Assembly: GCF_022539505.1 (NCBI RefSeq)
Contig: NC_061508.1
Location: 61,947,754 to 62,011,753 of the forward strand
Direction: 5' to 3'
DNA length: 64,000 nucleotides
DNA from: Lolium rigidum
Taxonomy: Eukaryota > Streptophyta > Magnoliopsida > Poales > Poaceae
Both the position numbers and the translations under genes were made by a program. Positions 36,394 to 47,539 of the stretch are shown in pieces (positions within the stretch are counted from its first letter, which is position 1; each line of letters begins with the position of its first letter). The notes below the pieces were generated by a model. The model was not told the origin of the DNA and ran no database searches. It saw only the letters and a list, made by a program, of their open reading frames with translations.

Positions 36394-37870
36394 ATGGATT
36401 CCTCTCCTTCGCCATGGCCGTTCTCCTCTCGTCTTCCTCTCCATCGCAAGAATCCAGATCGATCGCTGCCACCTGAGCAGCCACCACCAGCTTCACGCCG
36501 CAGGATCCCCAATCTTGGGCCGCCGTCTTTGCCGCTGCCACCGGAGCAGGCATCGCAAGCTCCTCTCCGCAGGATCCCCATCTCATGATCTACCTCACCA
36601 TTCCCCTCGCCATCGCAACCACCACAAGGTTCCCATCGCAGAATCCCCAACACTCTTCTGTCCCCATCTCCGTCGCTGCCACCGGCGCAGGCACCACAAG
36701 CTCCCCTCTGCAGGACCGTCACCATTCCCCTCTCACCAACTGCCTCAACATTTCCCTCGCTGGCGTCCCTGCCACCAGGGTAGACTCACAACATCTCCGT
36801 CTCTGCCATCTCCGTCTCTGCAACCACAGGAGGGACGGCCGAACGCGAAGGACGGCGAGGAGTAGGTGCATCCCACAGGTTGTTTCCCTTCCACTCCGTA
36901 TGTTTCCTAAAATTACTGTTAGTGCATTTGTTTGCCATCATGGTTTTGGTGTTAAAGCAATCTAGTGTAGCTTAATTTATCTTGTTTGCACATTAGTGAG
37001 AAGAACAACGAGGAGGCAGATTATGAGACTGAAGAGGATGATCACTATAGTGAAGAGGATGATCATTACAGTGAAGAGGATGATCATTACAGTGAAGATG
37101 ATGATTACTTCGATGCTTCGCTGATGATGATGAGAATTCAAGGATCATACTTAGAGGTTTGTTTCTAATAAATGTTATATTTCCAAGATGAATTAGCTTA
37201 CTATTATTCTAACGCCACACTATTTTGTCAAATAGGGCCAGGTTTATCCGATGATGAATCATTTGACAAGTGCTGCATTTTTGGAAATGAAGTGGAGCTG
37301 ACTTTTAATCAAAGGAGTCAGCTATCTAGCATTGGGGAGGAGCTGCCAATGCCAGAAGTGAAGCACTATGTTTGTTGTTCGCACACTGATGAATAGCACT
37401 GTAATACCAGGTGAAGGTAAAATGTTAGTGCTACTGGTTTCTCTGCATTATTTTAAATAGCATATGATGAATTCACTATATTTGAATGTTGTTGCTTTCC
37501 ATGAATTACTTAGGATAATGCCTGGTTCCATTATAAAGTAGCTTCTCATGAATTCACTTGTGAATATTGTTGCTTTCCATGAATTACTTAGGATAATGCC
37601 TGGTTCCATTATAAAGTAGCTTGTGATGAATTCACTTGTGAATGGTGTTGCTTTCCATGAATTACTTAGGATAATGTCTGGTTCTATTACATAGTAGCAT
37701 CGATGAATTACTTAAGTAAATTCATGTAGGAATTTTACTGAATTCAAATTCGTTTCAGGATAATGTTTGCAAGATAACCTTCAAGGATGAGACGGAAATT
37801 CCATATAATAGGAGGGATCAATTTGCCTGGCTAAGGATGGTCATCGCAAAACTTGAAGATTTGCAGTAAT
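36394..37870 (+). pseudogene. Decayed multi-exon host gene of unknown family (Pro-rich start, acidic repeat)
   Basis: ATG 36394 lies in a good context (CCACCATGG). The first frame is Pro-rich with a recurring LPPEQ...RRIP pattern and stops at 36588, although the pattern continues in the same frame past the stop. A likely exon at 36997-37156 encodes an acidic stretch with EEDDHYS repeated (a 21-bp unit, four times), bounded by CATTAG and GAG/GTTTGT. Exon-like pieces follow at 37236-37396 (GPGLSDDESFDKCC) and about 37759-37870 (ITFKDETEIPYNRRDQFAWL), but their phases do not join cleanly. The promoter is 10.8 kb upstream because of the retrotransposon. I do not recognise the family. Confidence 0.45.
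37465..37700. repeat. 78-bp tandem repeat, three copies
   Basis: GTTGCTTTCCATGAATTACT recurs at 37491, 37569 and 37647, each followed by TAGGATAATG. It lies in an apparent intron of the decayed gene and is non-coding. Confidence 0.85.
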
Positions 37871-38431
37871 GACCTAATAGAGAAGACCAGTGTTGGATGG
37901 TTCAATAGTTATAAGTTATGTTCTTAAGTGTTATTGGTTCTTGCTGTAATATTGGTCAAGACTATTATAAGTTATGCATGGATCTTATGAATTAAGTATG
38001 ATTATCGTGCCTGCATTGTTCTGAAATGTATGAATGTTGTGTACTACCGGTAAAGAATTATTATCCTAGTGTAAATCAATATCCTATGTCATATTGATGA
38101 TGATTTTTTCCTTTTGTACAAAATGACTATCATGCCATCAATGTTCTAAAATAATAAATATTCAGAACAAGGAAGGTAGCCAGTATTTGTCCTTTAAATT
38201 TTTTGATTTGTCCTGTTTGAAAAAAAACCATGGTTGATAATATGTTTGCTTGAAAATGCATTTAAAAAAATGTCCATTCAATGTATTTCTGGTCAATTGG
38301 GCCTACACTTGAATTAGTTACTTGCACAATGGGCATGTGGGCCTTTTTTGGAAATGACATGAGGGTGTCGCCCTGCATATCGTGGGAACATGGGTAAGTG
38401 GTAGCACTACGTTGAAGCATCACCTAACAAC
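37871..38431. other. Gene-free stretch upstream of the first B3-like pseudogene
   Basis: AT-rich sequence with no open frame or clear repeat. The last part leads into the TATA box at 38432. Confidence 0.4.
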
Positions 38432-38439
38432 TATATAAG
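38432..38439 (+). promoter_or_regulatory. TATA box of the first B3-like pseudogene
   Basis: TATATAAG within ACTATATAAGGGGGC. About 30 bases on, a leader (CCACAGAAGCAGTTCCTG) runs into GTGAGT, a consensus splice donor, so a 5' untranslated exon is likely. Confidence 0.6.
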
Positions 38440-39749
38440 GGGGCAAACCGTCCAAGGAAATCCACAGAAGCAGTTCCTGGTGAGTTCGACAGTTTTTCAC
38501 TTCTCATTTTTCTTCCTTGCTGATTCATTGATCTTGACTTTGTACCTCTTCTTTCTTCATTGATTCTTGTAGCGCCAGTACCATAGGGTGGAGCAGGTTG
38601 GACAGTTTGTTTTCCTTCATCTGCGTTGCACTTTTAGTAGGTAAAAAATTCTACATGTTACCAATACTTGCACTGCATCAATTTTCATGTTCGTTTTTTC
38701 TGTCAGTACCTACTGAAATTGCAATTCTTAATCATGTTCTTATCAGGGATGGATGAGATTGGTTGTTTTTTCTATCGTCAACCAATGGAAAACTGCGGTC
38801 ACCGTTCTAACAGGCGTGCAGTTTCCTTTGAAGTTCAGATGATGCAGGGATTTGAAGATGGAGTGGTTAGTGCAGTAACTTGTATTTTTGCCTTGCATTA
38901 TTACCATTGAATTGCTATGAGTAATTGGTTTAGAAAATACTATATGATTTCAGGTTTGCGCAATTAGTTTAGAGAACATTGCAATGTTCAGTATGACATG
39001 TTATTAGTTTTTCATTCCTCCCTACTCTAGCTACGAAACTAGGTTAAGTTTTTTATCCTAGTTTGAACCAAATTATTTCAGGTTGTGCCTTGCAAATTGA
39101 AGGAGAAAGTTCGTAAGTTTGCAAGGTTGGATGGTGGTGCCCAGTGAGGGTTTATGACATGTACCTTGAGAAAGATGGCACCACTACAACAATTTGTGAA
39201 CCATACTGGAGGTCCCTTGTCAGGTTATATGATATCCAATTTGGTGATGCGGTTTCTTTCACCTACATGGAAAAATAGAACAAATTCCAGCTCAATGTGT
39301 ACCAAAATGTGAACAATGACAAGGAAGAGAAACCTTATGTTGGACAACAAGGTATGATACATAATTCATTTATTCATTTATTTATTGCTTGACATGAGGT
39401 TATCATTACAGCTCCTAAAACCATTTACTTCTTCCTAATATTATTGGCAAAAGCATAAAAAAATTCTACTGACTTGTTGTTTCTTTATTCTGCACCAGTG
39501 GTTTATGATGTCATCCCAAGAATGAGAGTGCAACTCCACAAGATAATATTTACAAACATCAGAGCCATCACTGAGGAGAATCTAGCTCCCATTACCTTCG
39601 GCCTGACCAAAGTTGTGTTGGCTTCACCAACCCATGAACTTGATGAAAATGAGTTCTATGAGAGTAAAAAGGAGTTGCAGTTCTTTGTTCACATTTATAA
39701 TGAGGAAAATGTGCACTTTGATGCCCTGATGAGTTGTACATATAATTAG

Positions 39750-39945
39750 GGGATTTCTATTTTCCTGCCCCTGGCTCCTTAGTTGTACTCAGTTTTCCCC
39801 AGCTCCTTAGTTTTTCCTCAGTTTTCCCCAAGCCCTTGTTTGAAACCCGCGAAGCGGCTCGGACGGCGGGATTCCCGTTTAGTTGACCGTTCTGTCACGT
39901 GTGGGGCCGCGTCGTGTGGGGCCGCGTCGCGTGGGGCTGGTAGAA
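39750..39945 (+). repeat. Left terminal inverted repeat of the Mutator-like element
   Basis: It opens GGGATTTCTATTTTCCTG. CTCAGTTTTCCCCAGCTCCT follows, and TTAGTTTTTCCTCAGTTTTC after that. The inverted match with the right end is clear for about 95 bases and then becomes patchy (GTTGACCGTT, GGGGCC). Confidence 0.85.
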
Positions 39946-40487
39946 AGGGACCACGTGGGACGAGGACGAGACCGCGTTTGGTTGCACGTGAGCAGGAGCT
40001 GGGTTCGTCTCTCTCGGCCCCAAATTGGCATTATTAAGAGCACCTTTTTCCCCTCTTTCTCTCTGTCCTTTTCACCAAAATAGTATCAAATCTAGAGAAG
40101 CTTGCATTTCTGTATTTCTTCAATTATTTGTGCCTTTTGGCCCTCGTTGTTTGCCCAATATGGCAGCAAATCTAGTACTCCCTCTGGTCCATATGTATGT
40201 AGTTAAATCTAGAAGCAAATCTCCGGGGTAATGTACGATAAATTCACGAGTCATAGTAAATCGAGAAAACAAAGACCAACAAAATATAGTAGAATAGGGA
40301 TAGATACTAGGGATCCCTCCCTAGATAATAAGCTGCATACACGAGTAGCCAACATAGTAACGAGGTTCGAGGTTCTTCACGAGCACCATCATATTAACAA
40401 CATAACAACAAGGGATCCCTAGCTAACAACAAAGGGATCCCAACAACAAAATGGGAGGCGAGCGGCGGCCACGTCCGAGGACTCCGC

Positions 40488-41653
40488 CTACCCCATCTGG
40501 CTCTCCCTCCACTTGTTGCTGCTGCTCTCCTTGGGAGCCTTGGGCTTGAGCGGAGGCATGCGCCCGGCGGAGATCTCCACCCGCTGCATGCTGCGGAGGT
40601 GCATGTCGAGCGCCATGTGCTTGGCGCGGAAGGAGTAGACGTTCACCGTCGTGCCGACCTTGGGGAAGGTGTTGTTGATGTTCTCGGCATGCGTGACAAG
40701 GCAGTTGAAGTCCGTGGCGCCGAGTCTCCTGGTGCAGAAGGGGCACCTGTAGACACCCTTGGCGAAGTAGGAGATGTACTGGCCGACCTGCAGCCTCCGC
40801 AGCACCCGGCGAGTCTTGACGTCCTCCTCCTCGTCGTCGCTACCGATGTCGCTGCCAGACATCTGATCCATATCAAACAGAAACTATGAGTGAATGAGTT
40901 GCAACGATGACGAACGTGCATGGTAACAAAGTTAGGAAAAACGAGTCGGCCTCGGTTAGAGTGGGCATGATTATATATCTACGGGGAAGGTGTAAGCGAA
41001 CCAAAGCTCATGCACAACGATTTGTACATAGCAATGGTTCGCTGAACCCTCCACGTAAAAATTTGTGCCCAACGATTCATCATAGGCAAAGAAACAGATT
41101 CCGGATCTGAACTTGAACACATTCCGGATTATTTGCAAAATTAAACGGTTGATATCTTTTGATTAGTGCATAAAATAACTGATTGAGATCCCATGATTAC
41201 TTGCATAAATTAACCGATTGAGATCCAATTATTACTTGCATAAATTAACCGAACGGCCGAACCCCAAATCTTAAAGGAAATCAAGAAGTGATCAAAACAA
41301 AATGGAATAAAATCGGCGCAAATATTAGCCCAATACTCATCCATCTACGAGATCCATCTACACCAGCAAAAATAGGGTTCAAAAAGGAATGGGAAACAAA
41401 AAAGGAAGCAAACCGTAGTTACCTCGTTCCATGGGTCCTCCGGGAAGGTGTCGTAGGGGTTCGGGGGCGGGACGTACGGCACCGGCTCATAGGGGTCAAA
41501 TCCCGGCGGGATCTGACCGCCACCGGCGGCAGCAGCCTCCGATGCACCGGCGGCGGCGGCGACGTCCCTTGAGGGGACGGCGTCGAAGAGGGAGGCGTCG
41601 CGCTTGGAGCCGATGGCGCCGTCGACGATGGGATTGGCATTCTCCTTGTCCAT
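40488..41653 (-). CDS. Two-exon gene carried by the Mutator-like element; Cys/His zinc-finger-like protein
   Basis: Exon 1 is 41653-41423 (77 codons) and exon 2 is 40862-40488 (124 codons plus stop). The 560-bp intron has GT and AG ends and is phase 0, giving 201 residues. The N-terminal part is Ala/Gly- and Pro-rich (FDPYEPVPYVPPPNPYD). Exon 2 begins acidic (SDIGSDDEEED) and continues with YRCPFC (Cys117, Cys120) and CLVTHAEN (Cys131, His135), a pattern reminiscent of the zf-XS finger of SGS3/FDM-type RNA-directed DNA methylation proteins. It ends with a basic, conserved-looking MHLRSMQRVEISAGRMPPLK. No stop or frameshift interrupts it. The function is not known; the zf-XS similarity is an inference from spacing. 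It may be a captured gene that is still open. Confidence 0.65.
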
Positions 41654-41799
41654 CTCGCCGGCAGAGGAGAGGGAGAGGGAGAGGGTTTTTTGCTTGGGAG
41701 CTTTGGAGAAGATGATGGGACATGAGAGAGGCGTCGTTGCGTGGGCGAGTGAGAGTGATAGAGATAGTGGGAGGAGGCGTCTATAAAGGCGAGGGGTGG

Positions 41800-41960
41800 T
41801 TAATGCGACCCGCGTCCTACGCGTCCACCGCTCCACGTCTTGGACTTCTGCAATGCGACACGCGTCCACGATTGCACGTCTTCGACTCACGCACCGCGAC
41901 CCGCGTCTACGCGTCAACAATTGCACGTCTCCCATTTACGCACCGCAACACGCGTCCTCG
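41800..41960. repeat. Short GC-rich imperfect repeats upstream of the carried gene
   Basis: The motif GCACCGCGACCCGCGTCTAC and its variants (CGCGTCC ... TTGCACGTCT) recur three to four times, immediately upstream of the minus-strand gene, where a promoter is expected. The function is unknown. Confidence 0.5.
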
Positions 41961-42744
41961 AGTCGAACCACTGGAAATTTAGATATACTCGGGTATAACC
42001 TCGAGTCATATACTAGCATTTTTTGTGTGCTCAGTTTTCCCCTTGAGTGCTAATGCTGGCTAGTGCAATATGCTCGGTTTTACCCTCAAGTGGCTGGTCA
42101 ACGGACAGGTCAACAAATGGGATTAACTAGTTAAATGAGTCATTTAATGTGCAAAAAATTCCGAAAAATAGTGGCACATACTCATGGAGTCTTTACCACA
42201 AATTGCCAGTTCTCAAAACATAGATAAGTCATAATAAATCAAGTTTTACCACAAATTGCCACTTCTCAAAGGCCTTCTCAAATCACCTAGTAGCTATGAA
42301 GGTGCATGGTTTTCCACAATAAGCCCTTCCCAAAACAGCTTTCCCCAAAACATACTTTATCTAAATGAGGCCACAATTCTCACACTCATGTATATTTGTA
42401 TTGCAAATAGTTTGAGGTAGGCCAAGATGGGTTTCATGTTACAAAACACGCATTTTCCATTTTTTAAATCTCATATTTGAATCCCTTAGTCTGTTTATTA
42501 CACAGGTGCCCTTGGTTTCTTGATACTACTCAGTTTTGCCCTCTCCCTCCACAAATTCTCGCAGACGCGCAACATTGCTCTGATTGTTCTAGCCCATGTC
42601 ACGCGGATCGTGCCCGCTGACCGTTGATCGTATGATCTAACGGGCAGGATAACCCCTCTCTCTCTCTGTCGGCGGTTACCTTCCACTCTCTAAGTATGCT
42701 AAAGGGCGGTTTTACGTATTCATTTTCACGCGCTAAAAATTATA

Positions 42745-43120
42745 AACTCTTTTAGGCATTACTTTTCACGAAAAAAATGATAAACCATCACCGATTTGTT
42801 GTAGCCATTAATTTTCACGAAAAAAATAATAAACCATCACCGATTTGTTGTAGCCATTAATTTTCACGCAAAAAATGATAAACCATCACCGATTTGTTGT
42901 AGCCATTAATTTTCACGCAAAAAATGATAAACCATCACCGATTTGTTGTAGCCATTAATTTTCACGCAAAAAATGATAAACCATCACCGATTTGTTGTAG
43001 CCATTAATTTTCACGCAAAAAATGATAAACCATCACCGATTTGTTGTAGCCATTAATTTTCACGCCAAAAATGATAAACCATCACCGATTTATTGTATCC
43101 ATTACTTTTCACGCAAAAAA
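42745..43120. repeat. 49-bp minisatellite inside the Mutator-like element
   Basis: CGATTTGTTGTAGCCATTAA recurs exactly every 49 bases at 42792, 42841, 42890, 42939 and 42988, and again at 43037 and 43086 with small changes. Each copy contains TTTTCACGCAAAAAATGATA. About eight copies in all. Not a CRISPR array: there are no unique spacers. Confidence 0.92.
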
Positions 43121-43660
43121 ATCTACCTATCTTTGTATAGAAGATCGTCTGTATGATTTTTGAGTTTATTTAGAGAAGGTAGAAAAAAATCCCTTTTCAG
43201 AAGGTCGAAAAAACCTAACTTGTTACAAAAGCTGGTTTCAGTGAGACCTAACCAAATTTGGCATACATGATGCCATATCTATAACAACAAGGAATATCTA
43301 AAAGGGAAAGTTTCACAAAATTTAAAATTTAGGGTGAAAATGATGCCATACATTATGCCATAACTTGTTACAAAATCTGAAAATCAATTGGGGATTATAA
43401 AGGGAAATAAAAAGTTCGAAAAATGTAAAAACGAAACAATCTATCTATCTATGTATAGAAGATCAGCTGTATGAAATTTGAGGTCATTTAGAGAATGTAG
43501 AAAAAATCACCTTGTTAGAAAAGCTGGTTTCGGTGAGACGAAACGGCATGCGTTTAAGCAAAGTGATTTTTCGAACATCTCCAAATGACCCCAAATTTGC
43601 CATACATGATGCCATACGTGTAACAACAAGGAACCCTATCTAAAAAGTGTCAAAAAAGTT
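43120..43660. repeat. Diverged duplicated segments inside the Mutator-like element
   Basis: A segment with TGTATAGAAGATCGTCTGTA at about 43132 and its relative TGTATAGAAGATCAGCTGTA at about 43453 each run into a GAGAAGGTAGAAAAAA-type stretch and AAAGCTGGTTTC. They resemble the ends of an older repeat. Confidence 0.55.
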
Positions 43661-44499
43661 TGTCCAACCGTATAGCTCTATCAAAAAGAACCTCACCATG
43701 GCGCTAGTATAATTTTGGGCTTAGTTACAAGGGTCCCTAGTTACAAACTTTCGTTACCTAACCTTCAACACGAAACTTGTTTGAAATCACTTTTGGCGTA
43801 CAAGAAACAAATCCCACCTTGAGTCGAGCACCACAGCCTCCAAACGATGCCGATGCCGATATCGGCATGGTCAGAACAACTATGCTCGCCGCCACTGCTA
43901 GATCACCGTCGGGATGCACCGTCAATCCTGTCCCCTCATTCGATCACAGACACACCAGAGATACCGCCGAGGCCAATGCCGAACGTACATGCTGATGCCA
44001 ATGCCGAACATGCATGCACGCCGCTGTGGGCACGGCCACGCCGCCCCGCTATGTTGGACGCCACAGACCACCGCGAGGTCTTTCCCTTCGCCACCACACT
44101 CTTCTAGCACCCATCTATACACACCAGAAAGGAGAGACACTAGTTTTCTCTACATTGCTCGCGTTCGTGTCGGACACGGTCGGTCAAAGTTTTGAGGTAG
44201 TCGTCGATGTCGTCGACCATTTCTTCTCTTCTTTGCATGGTTAAACGCGTCTAGTTCATATCTATCTAATGCGTCCGGTCTCGCCTCATGCAGTTCTTTG
44301 TGGACGTCGATCTCATCTCGGCACCCCGCAGGCCACCTCCTCCGTGCCATCGCTTGTAGAGCTCCGTTTAAAAATCTATTCCTACCCGTGTATTGCCCAT
44401 TGTATCAGCGCCATGGCCCACTTGTCAATCGATATACCGAAGCCCCACTCGTGCGCGTTTTGGTCGGGGATACACCGATGCTTACGGTCAAACAAAGAT

Positions 44500-44692
44500 G
44501 GGTGGTCGACGTGTCTTTGCGGGCTCTACGTGGCCCCACTAGTCAGAAGATAACGGTCAACCGTCGGGCAACCGGCCGTTACATCACGTGTGATGGTTTC
44601 AGACAAAGGCTTGGGTAAAACTGAGGAAAAACTAAGGAGCTGGGGAAAACTGAGCACAACTAAGGACCTGAGGGCACAAAAATAGAAATCCC
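44500..44692 (-). repeat. Right terminal inverted repeat of the Mutator-like element
   Basis: It ends AAAATAGAAATCCC, the exact inverse of the left end. It carries AAAACTGAGGAAAAACTAAG and GAGCTGGGGAAAACTGAG, also matching the left TIR. Confidence 0.85.
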
Positions 44693-44954
44693 TATAATTA
44701 GACATGTGATGTCAATAATGATTACAAGTCTATTCTGACATGACAATTTTTCCCTCTTTTAGTACCTGAATCCAAAACCATTTAACCATGCCGGCTCCCC
44801 TGTCAATGGATTCGCACACTTGTGGAAGAGGGACCTTGAAGAGCCTGTTGTAGCCTGGTACCACATTGAAGGAGATGATCACATTGCAATTACCATTGGG
44901 TGGGATCACTTCAAGGAGCAGTCACACATTGTTGAAGGAACTCTCCGTCGATGA

Positions 44955-46347
44955 TTGCAACATCAAGGGCTGAAGCCATTGTTCTGGACTTCGTCGAGAT
45001 CATCAACCCATGAAGTATAGGGTCTAGTTTTTAAGTGTTAATGTGTGACTTGCTGTTAAATCTATGTTGCTTGTTTGTAAGGTTAAGACTTAGATTATTT
45101 TCTGTTGCTTCTAATCTATTGTGATTTGTAATGTTAAGACTATTGTGATTTGTAATATATTGTGATTTGCTTCATAAGACTAAATGTGTTTTGGAAGTGC
45201 TAAGATTGAATGTTAAGACTACTATGTCAATGCAAGAATTCCTAAGGCACTTGTGTTTTCATCACATTTGCATGGAATTATTCTTGCTACAATGGCTGCA
45301 CATTTTGAAAATGGCTTTGGCTTTATTTTGTTGTTCTTTTTGCCATTTGTAAAGGATATTTCCAACAATAGTTGATTTCAAAGTACTGAATTGGAATTGT
45401 TTCATTTGCAATTAAAATGTTTTTAAAGCATCCTTTCCTTGAATATTTAAGATGGTCAATGCAAGAATTCCTATGGCACTTGTGTTTTCATCACATTTGC
45501 ATGGAATTTTTCTTGCATCAATAGTTGCACATTTTAAAAATGGCTTTGGTTTTATTTTGTGCATCGTGGACTGACATGCATCGTTAAGTGCATCTTGGGA
45601 CTTCATTTCGATTTTGGGCCAGTCGCCAGCCCATATAGATTGCATCATGGGTTGGCTTGTTGGAAGTCATATTGTCCCCCCTATATGAACCAGTTCATCT
45701 CTCTCTCTCCATCACTACTCCACTTCTTCCACTACTCGCCTTCTCTCCTGCAGCAGTTCTTCGATGGTGATGACTGGAGCGGTTATCTCCTGCAGCAGTT
45801 CCTCGATGGTAACGACTTGAGTTCATCCAGTTCTTGTCGTCTCTTCTTGTGGCCAGTCTCTTCTGCAAGGTGAGTTCGAAACAAAAAAAAAACCTTCTCT
45901 CCTTGTAGCCAAATCTAAACCTAGCCTCTCTCCTTATTGCCAGTTCTTGTCGTCTCTTCTGAAAAGTGACTTATATCTACCAGTTCTTCTTGATTGATGT
46001 GTTTGCATGGGTTCAATCTATTGAACATTCTTCATTCCTCCTCTTTTTAATCTTCTTAGATCTGTTCGCATGGGTTCAATCTATTGAACCTTTTTATTCT
46101 ATGAACGTGTTCATTTGCTTGATTTGATTGCATGGTTTCAATCCATTGAACCTTTTCTTCTTACATGTGTTCATTTGCTTGATTTGATTGCGTGGTTTCA
46201 ATCCATTGAACCTTTTCTTCCTTGCATGTGTTCATTTGCTTGATTAGATCTGTTTCCACCACTGTAAACACTTTTTAGGGTTCATATCGTCTACCACCAC
46301 TGCACCTATCAACTAATATACTTATATTTACTTTCTGGTAGACTGAA
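44955..46347. other. Region between the two B3-like pseudogenes, with repeats and a leader
   Basis: Two copies of a segment of about 105 bp (from 45226 and 45455, GTCAATGCAAGAATTCCT) are separated by 229 bases. A CTATATGAACC box near 45680 is followed by a CT-rich leader (TCTCTCTCTCCATCAC), a plausible promoter for the second pseudogene. A unit of about 60-65 bp (TTTCAATCCATTGAACCTTT) is repeated three to four times at about 46010-46245 in what would be the first intron. Confidence 0.5.
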
Positions 46348-47539
46348 ATGGATCAAGTCAACTATTAGTTCTGCCATCAGCCTATGGCCAACTGCAAGTA
46401 TTCAAACAGGTGTGCTTCATCATTCAAGATCATCATGCAAGAGGACTATGATCACTTTGCGGTATGCAATTCCTTGTACATTGATTACTTGAATTTCATG
46501 ATTTAATTTGTATTTATGTGCAAGAATAATCTCACATTGCATTTCATGCTTTGAACAGACTATTCCTTGTTGTTTCAAGGAACAACTAAACAAGTATAGT
46601 GACAAATTCTTGCATGCTCTTGTTGGTGGCCACAGGCTCGAGTTTTACCTATAGAAGAGTACAAACTCCACAACCATGTATGGCCCCTTATGGTCTTATT
46701 CCCTGATGTCATACCTTGTTGATGTCAACGATGTTGTCACCTTCAAGTTACCTACTGAAGATGACAATGATGATGAGATTGGAGATGAATATGCAGATGT
46801 TTTGGAGTATGAAGGAGAGGCTAGTGATGGTATCTTCGAAGTAACTATTGCAGATCCTGCTGGAAACAAATAAAAACCTTCTATCTTATGAATGGTATGT
46901 ACATGAATCCATTGGAAACTTGTTCAGACAGTTAGTTTGTTTATTAATTTTTGTTGACTGTTTCAGAAATTTATGCAGGATCAGTGTATGTACCTGAAGA
47001 AATCAGATGCACACTTTACAAGACAGTTTTCTCAGGTATGCATACTGTTGGTGAGGCAGACATGTCTAAAATAATCTAGGAAATGTACAAGGATGCCTCA
47101 AATGATGAGGACTCAATTGATGAGCTTCAGTACATTGTTCTTAGAGTTGATGCAATTGACACTGCAACAAAAATATTGGTAATCTCCATGTCTAAAAAAT
47201 ATTGGTTCCTACAGTACATACATTTCAAATGCAGAATTCCTTAATGCTCTATTCATGTGGCTCCTATTGCAGGCACTACCAGAACACATTGTCCATGGTT
47301 ATAATTACCCAAAGAGGGGAATTGCAAGGTTTTCTAGCAGTCATATGAATGAAGACATTGCTGGGCATTATTTCATTCAAACTGGGGACTTGAGAAGGCT
47401 GGTCGTCTGGCTGAAGGAAGAAGACATGGGCAATTTCTGTGAGGCCAACTCCATAGTTAGTGGCTCTCTTGTTCTTATCAGGGTTTCTATGATGCAAGAC
47501 TACATTGGTGTCTCTGTCCACAAGATAGAAGACTTCTGA
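46348..47539 (+). pseudogene. B3-like (REM-type) gene, copy 2, with in-frame stops
   Basis: Exons at 46348-46461, 46559-46894, 46967-47178 and 47273-47539 have GT-AG borders and the same order and phases as copy 1. Exon 1 reads MDQVNY-stop-FCHQPMANC, matching the CFFYRQPMENC of copy 1. Exon 2 reads TIPCCFKEQLNKY, then a stop in EFYL-stop-KST. A B3-like stretch with YLVDVNDVVTFKL follows, and a further stop after DPAGNK. Exon 3 has a stop in SKII-stop-EM. Exon 4 (LPEHIVHGYNYPKRGIARF and later VVWLKEEDMGNF) is open to its end. The many stops indicate a pseudogene. The pair probably arose by tandem duplication. Confidence 0.6.

Larger units (their letters stand above)
39750..44692. mobile_element. 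Mutator-like element (Pack-MULE type)
   Basis: The 4943-bp element has long terminal inverted repeats opening GGGATTTCTATTTT. It is flanked by a perfect 9-bp TSD TATAATTAG (39741-39749 and 44693-44701). Long TIRs and a 9-bp TSD define Mutator-like elements. No transposase is visible. It carries a two-exon gene on its minus strand (40488-41653), a block of tandem repeats and GC-rich sequence. A MULE carrying a host-type gene but no transposase is called a Pack-MULE. It sits in the last intron of the first B3-like pseudogene. Confidence 0.92.
38749..44954 (+). pseudogene. B3-like (REM-type) gene, copy 1, decayed and split by a Mutator-like element
   Basis: Four exons can be drawn with GT-AG borders: 38749-38865 (MDEIGCFFYRQPMENC), 39082-39351, 39499 to about 39738, and 44763-44954 (ends TLRR, stop). 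Exon 2 has the B3 signature spacing (PYWRSLVRLYDIQFGDAVSF), and exon 4 repeats a similar end (IAITIGWDHFKEQSHIVEG), so two B3-like domains are inferred. A one-base loss near 39146 and an in-frame TAG after SFTYMEK break exon 2. The last intron holds a 4.9-kb Mutator-like element a few bases after the donor. The copy at 46348-47539 has the same plan. Family membership is inferred from motif spacing only. Confidence 0.6.

Noticed and set aside
36315..36725. Minus-strand Gly/Cys-rich frame of 136 codons
   Set aside because: It is the antisense of the Pro-rich repeat of the decayed host gene and overlaps the LTR.
42745..43120. CRISPR-like regular array
   Set aside because: The 49-bp units are contiguous without unique spacers and lie in a plant transposon.
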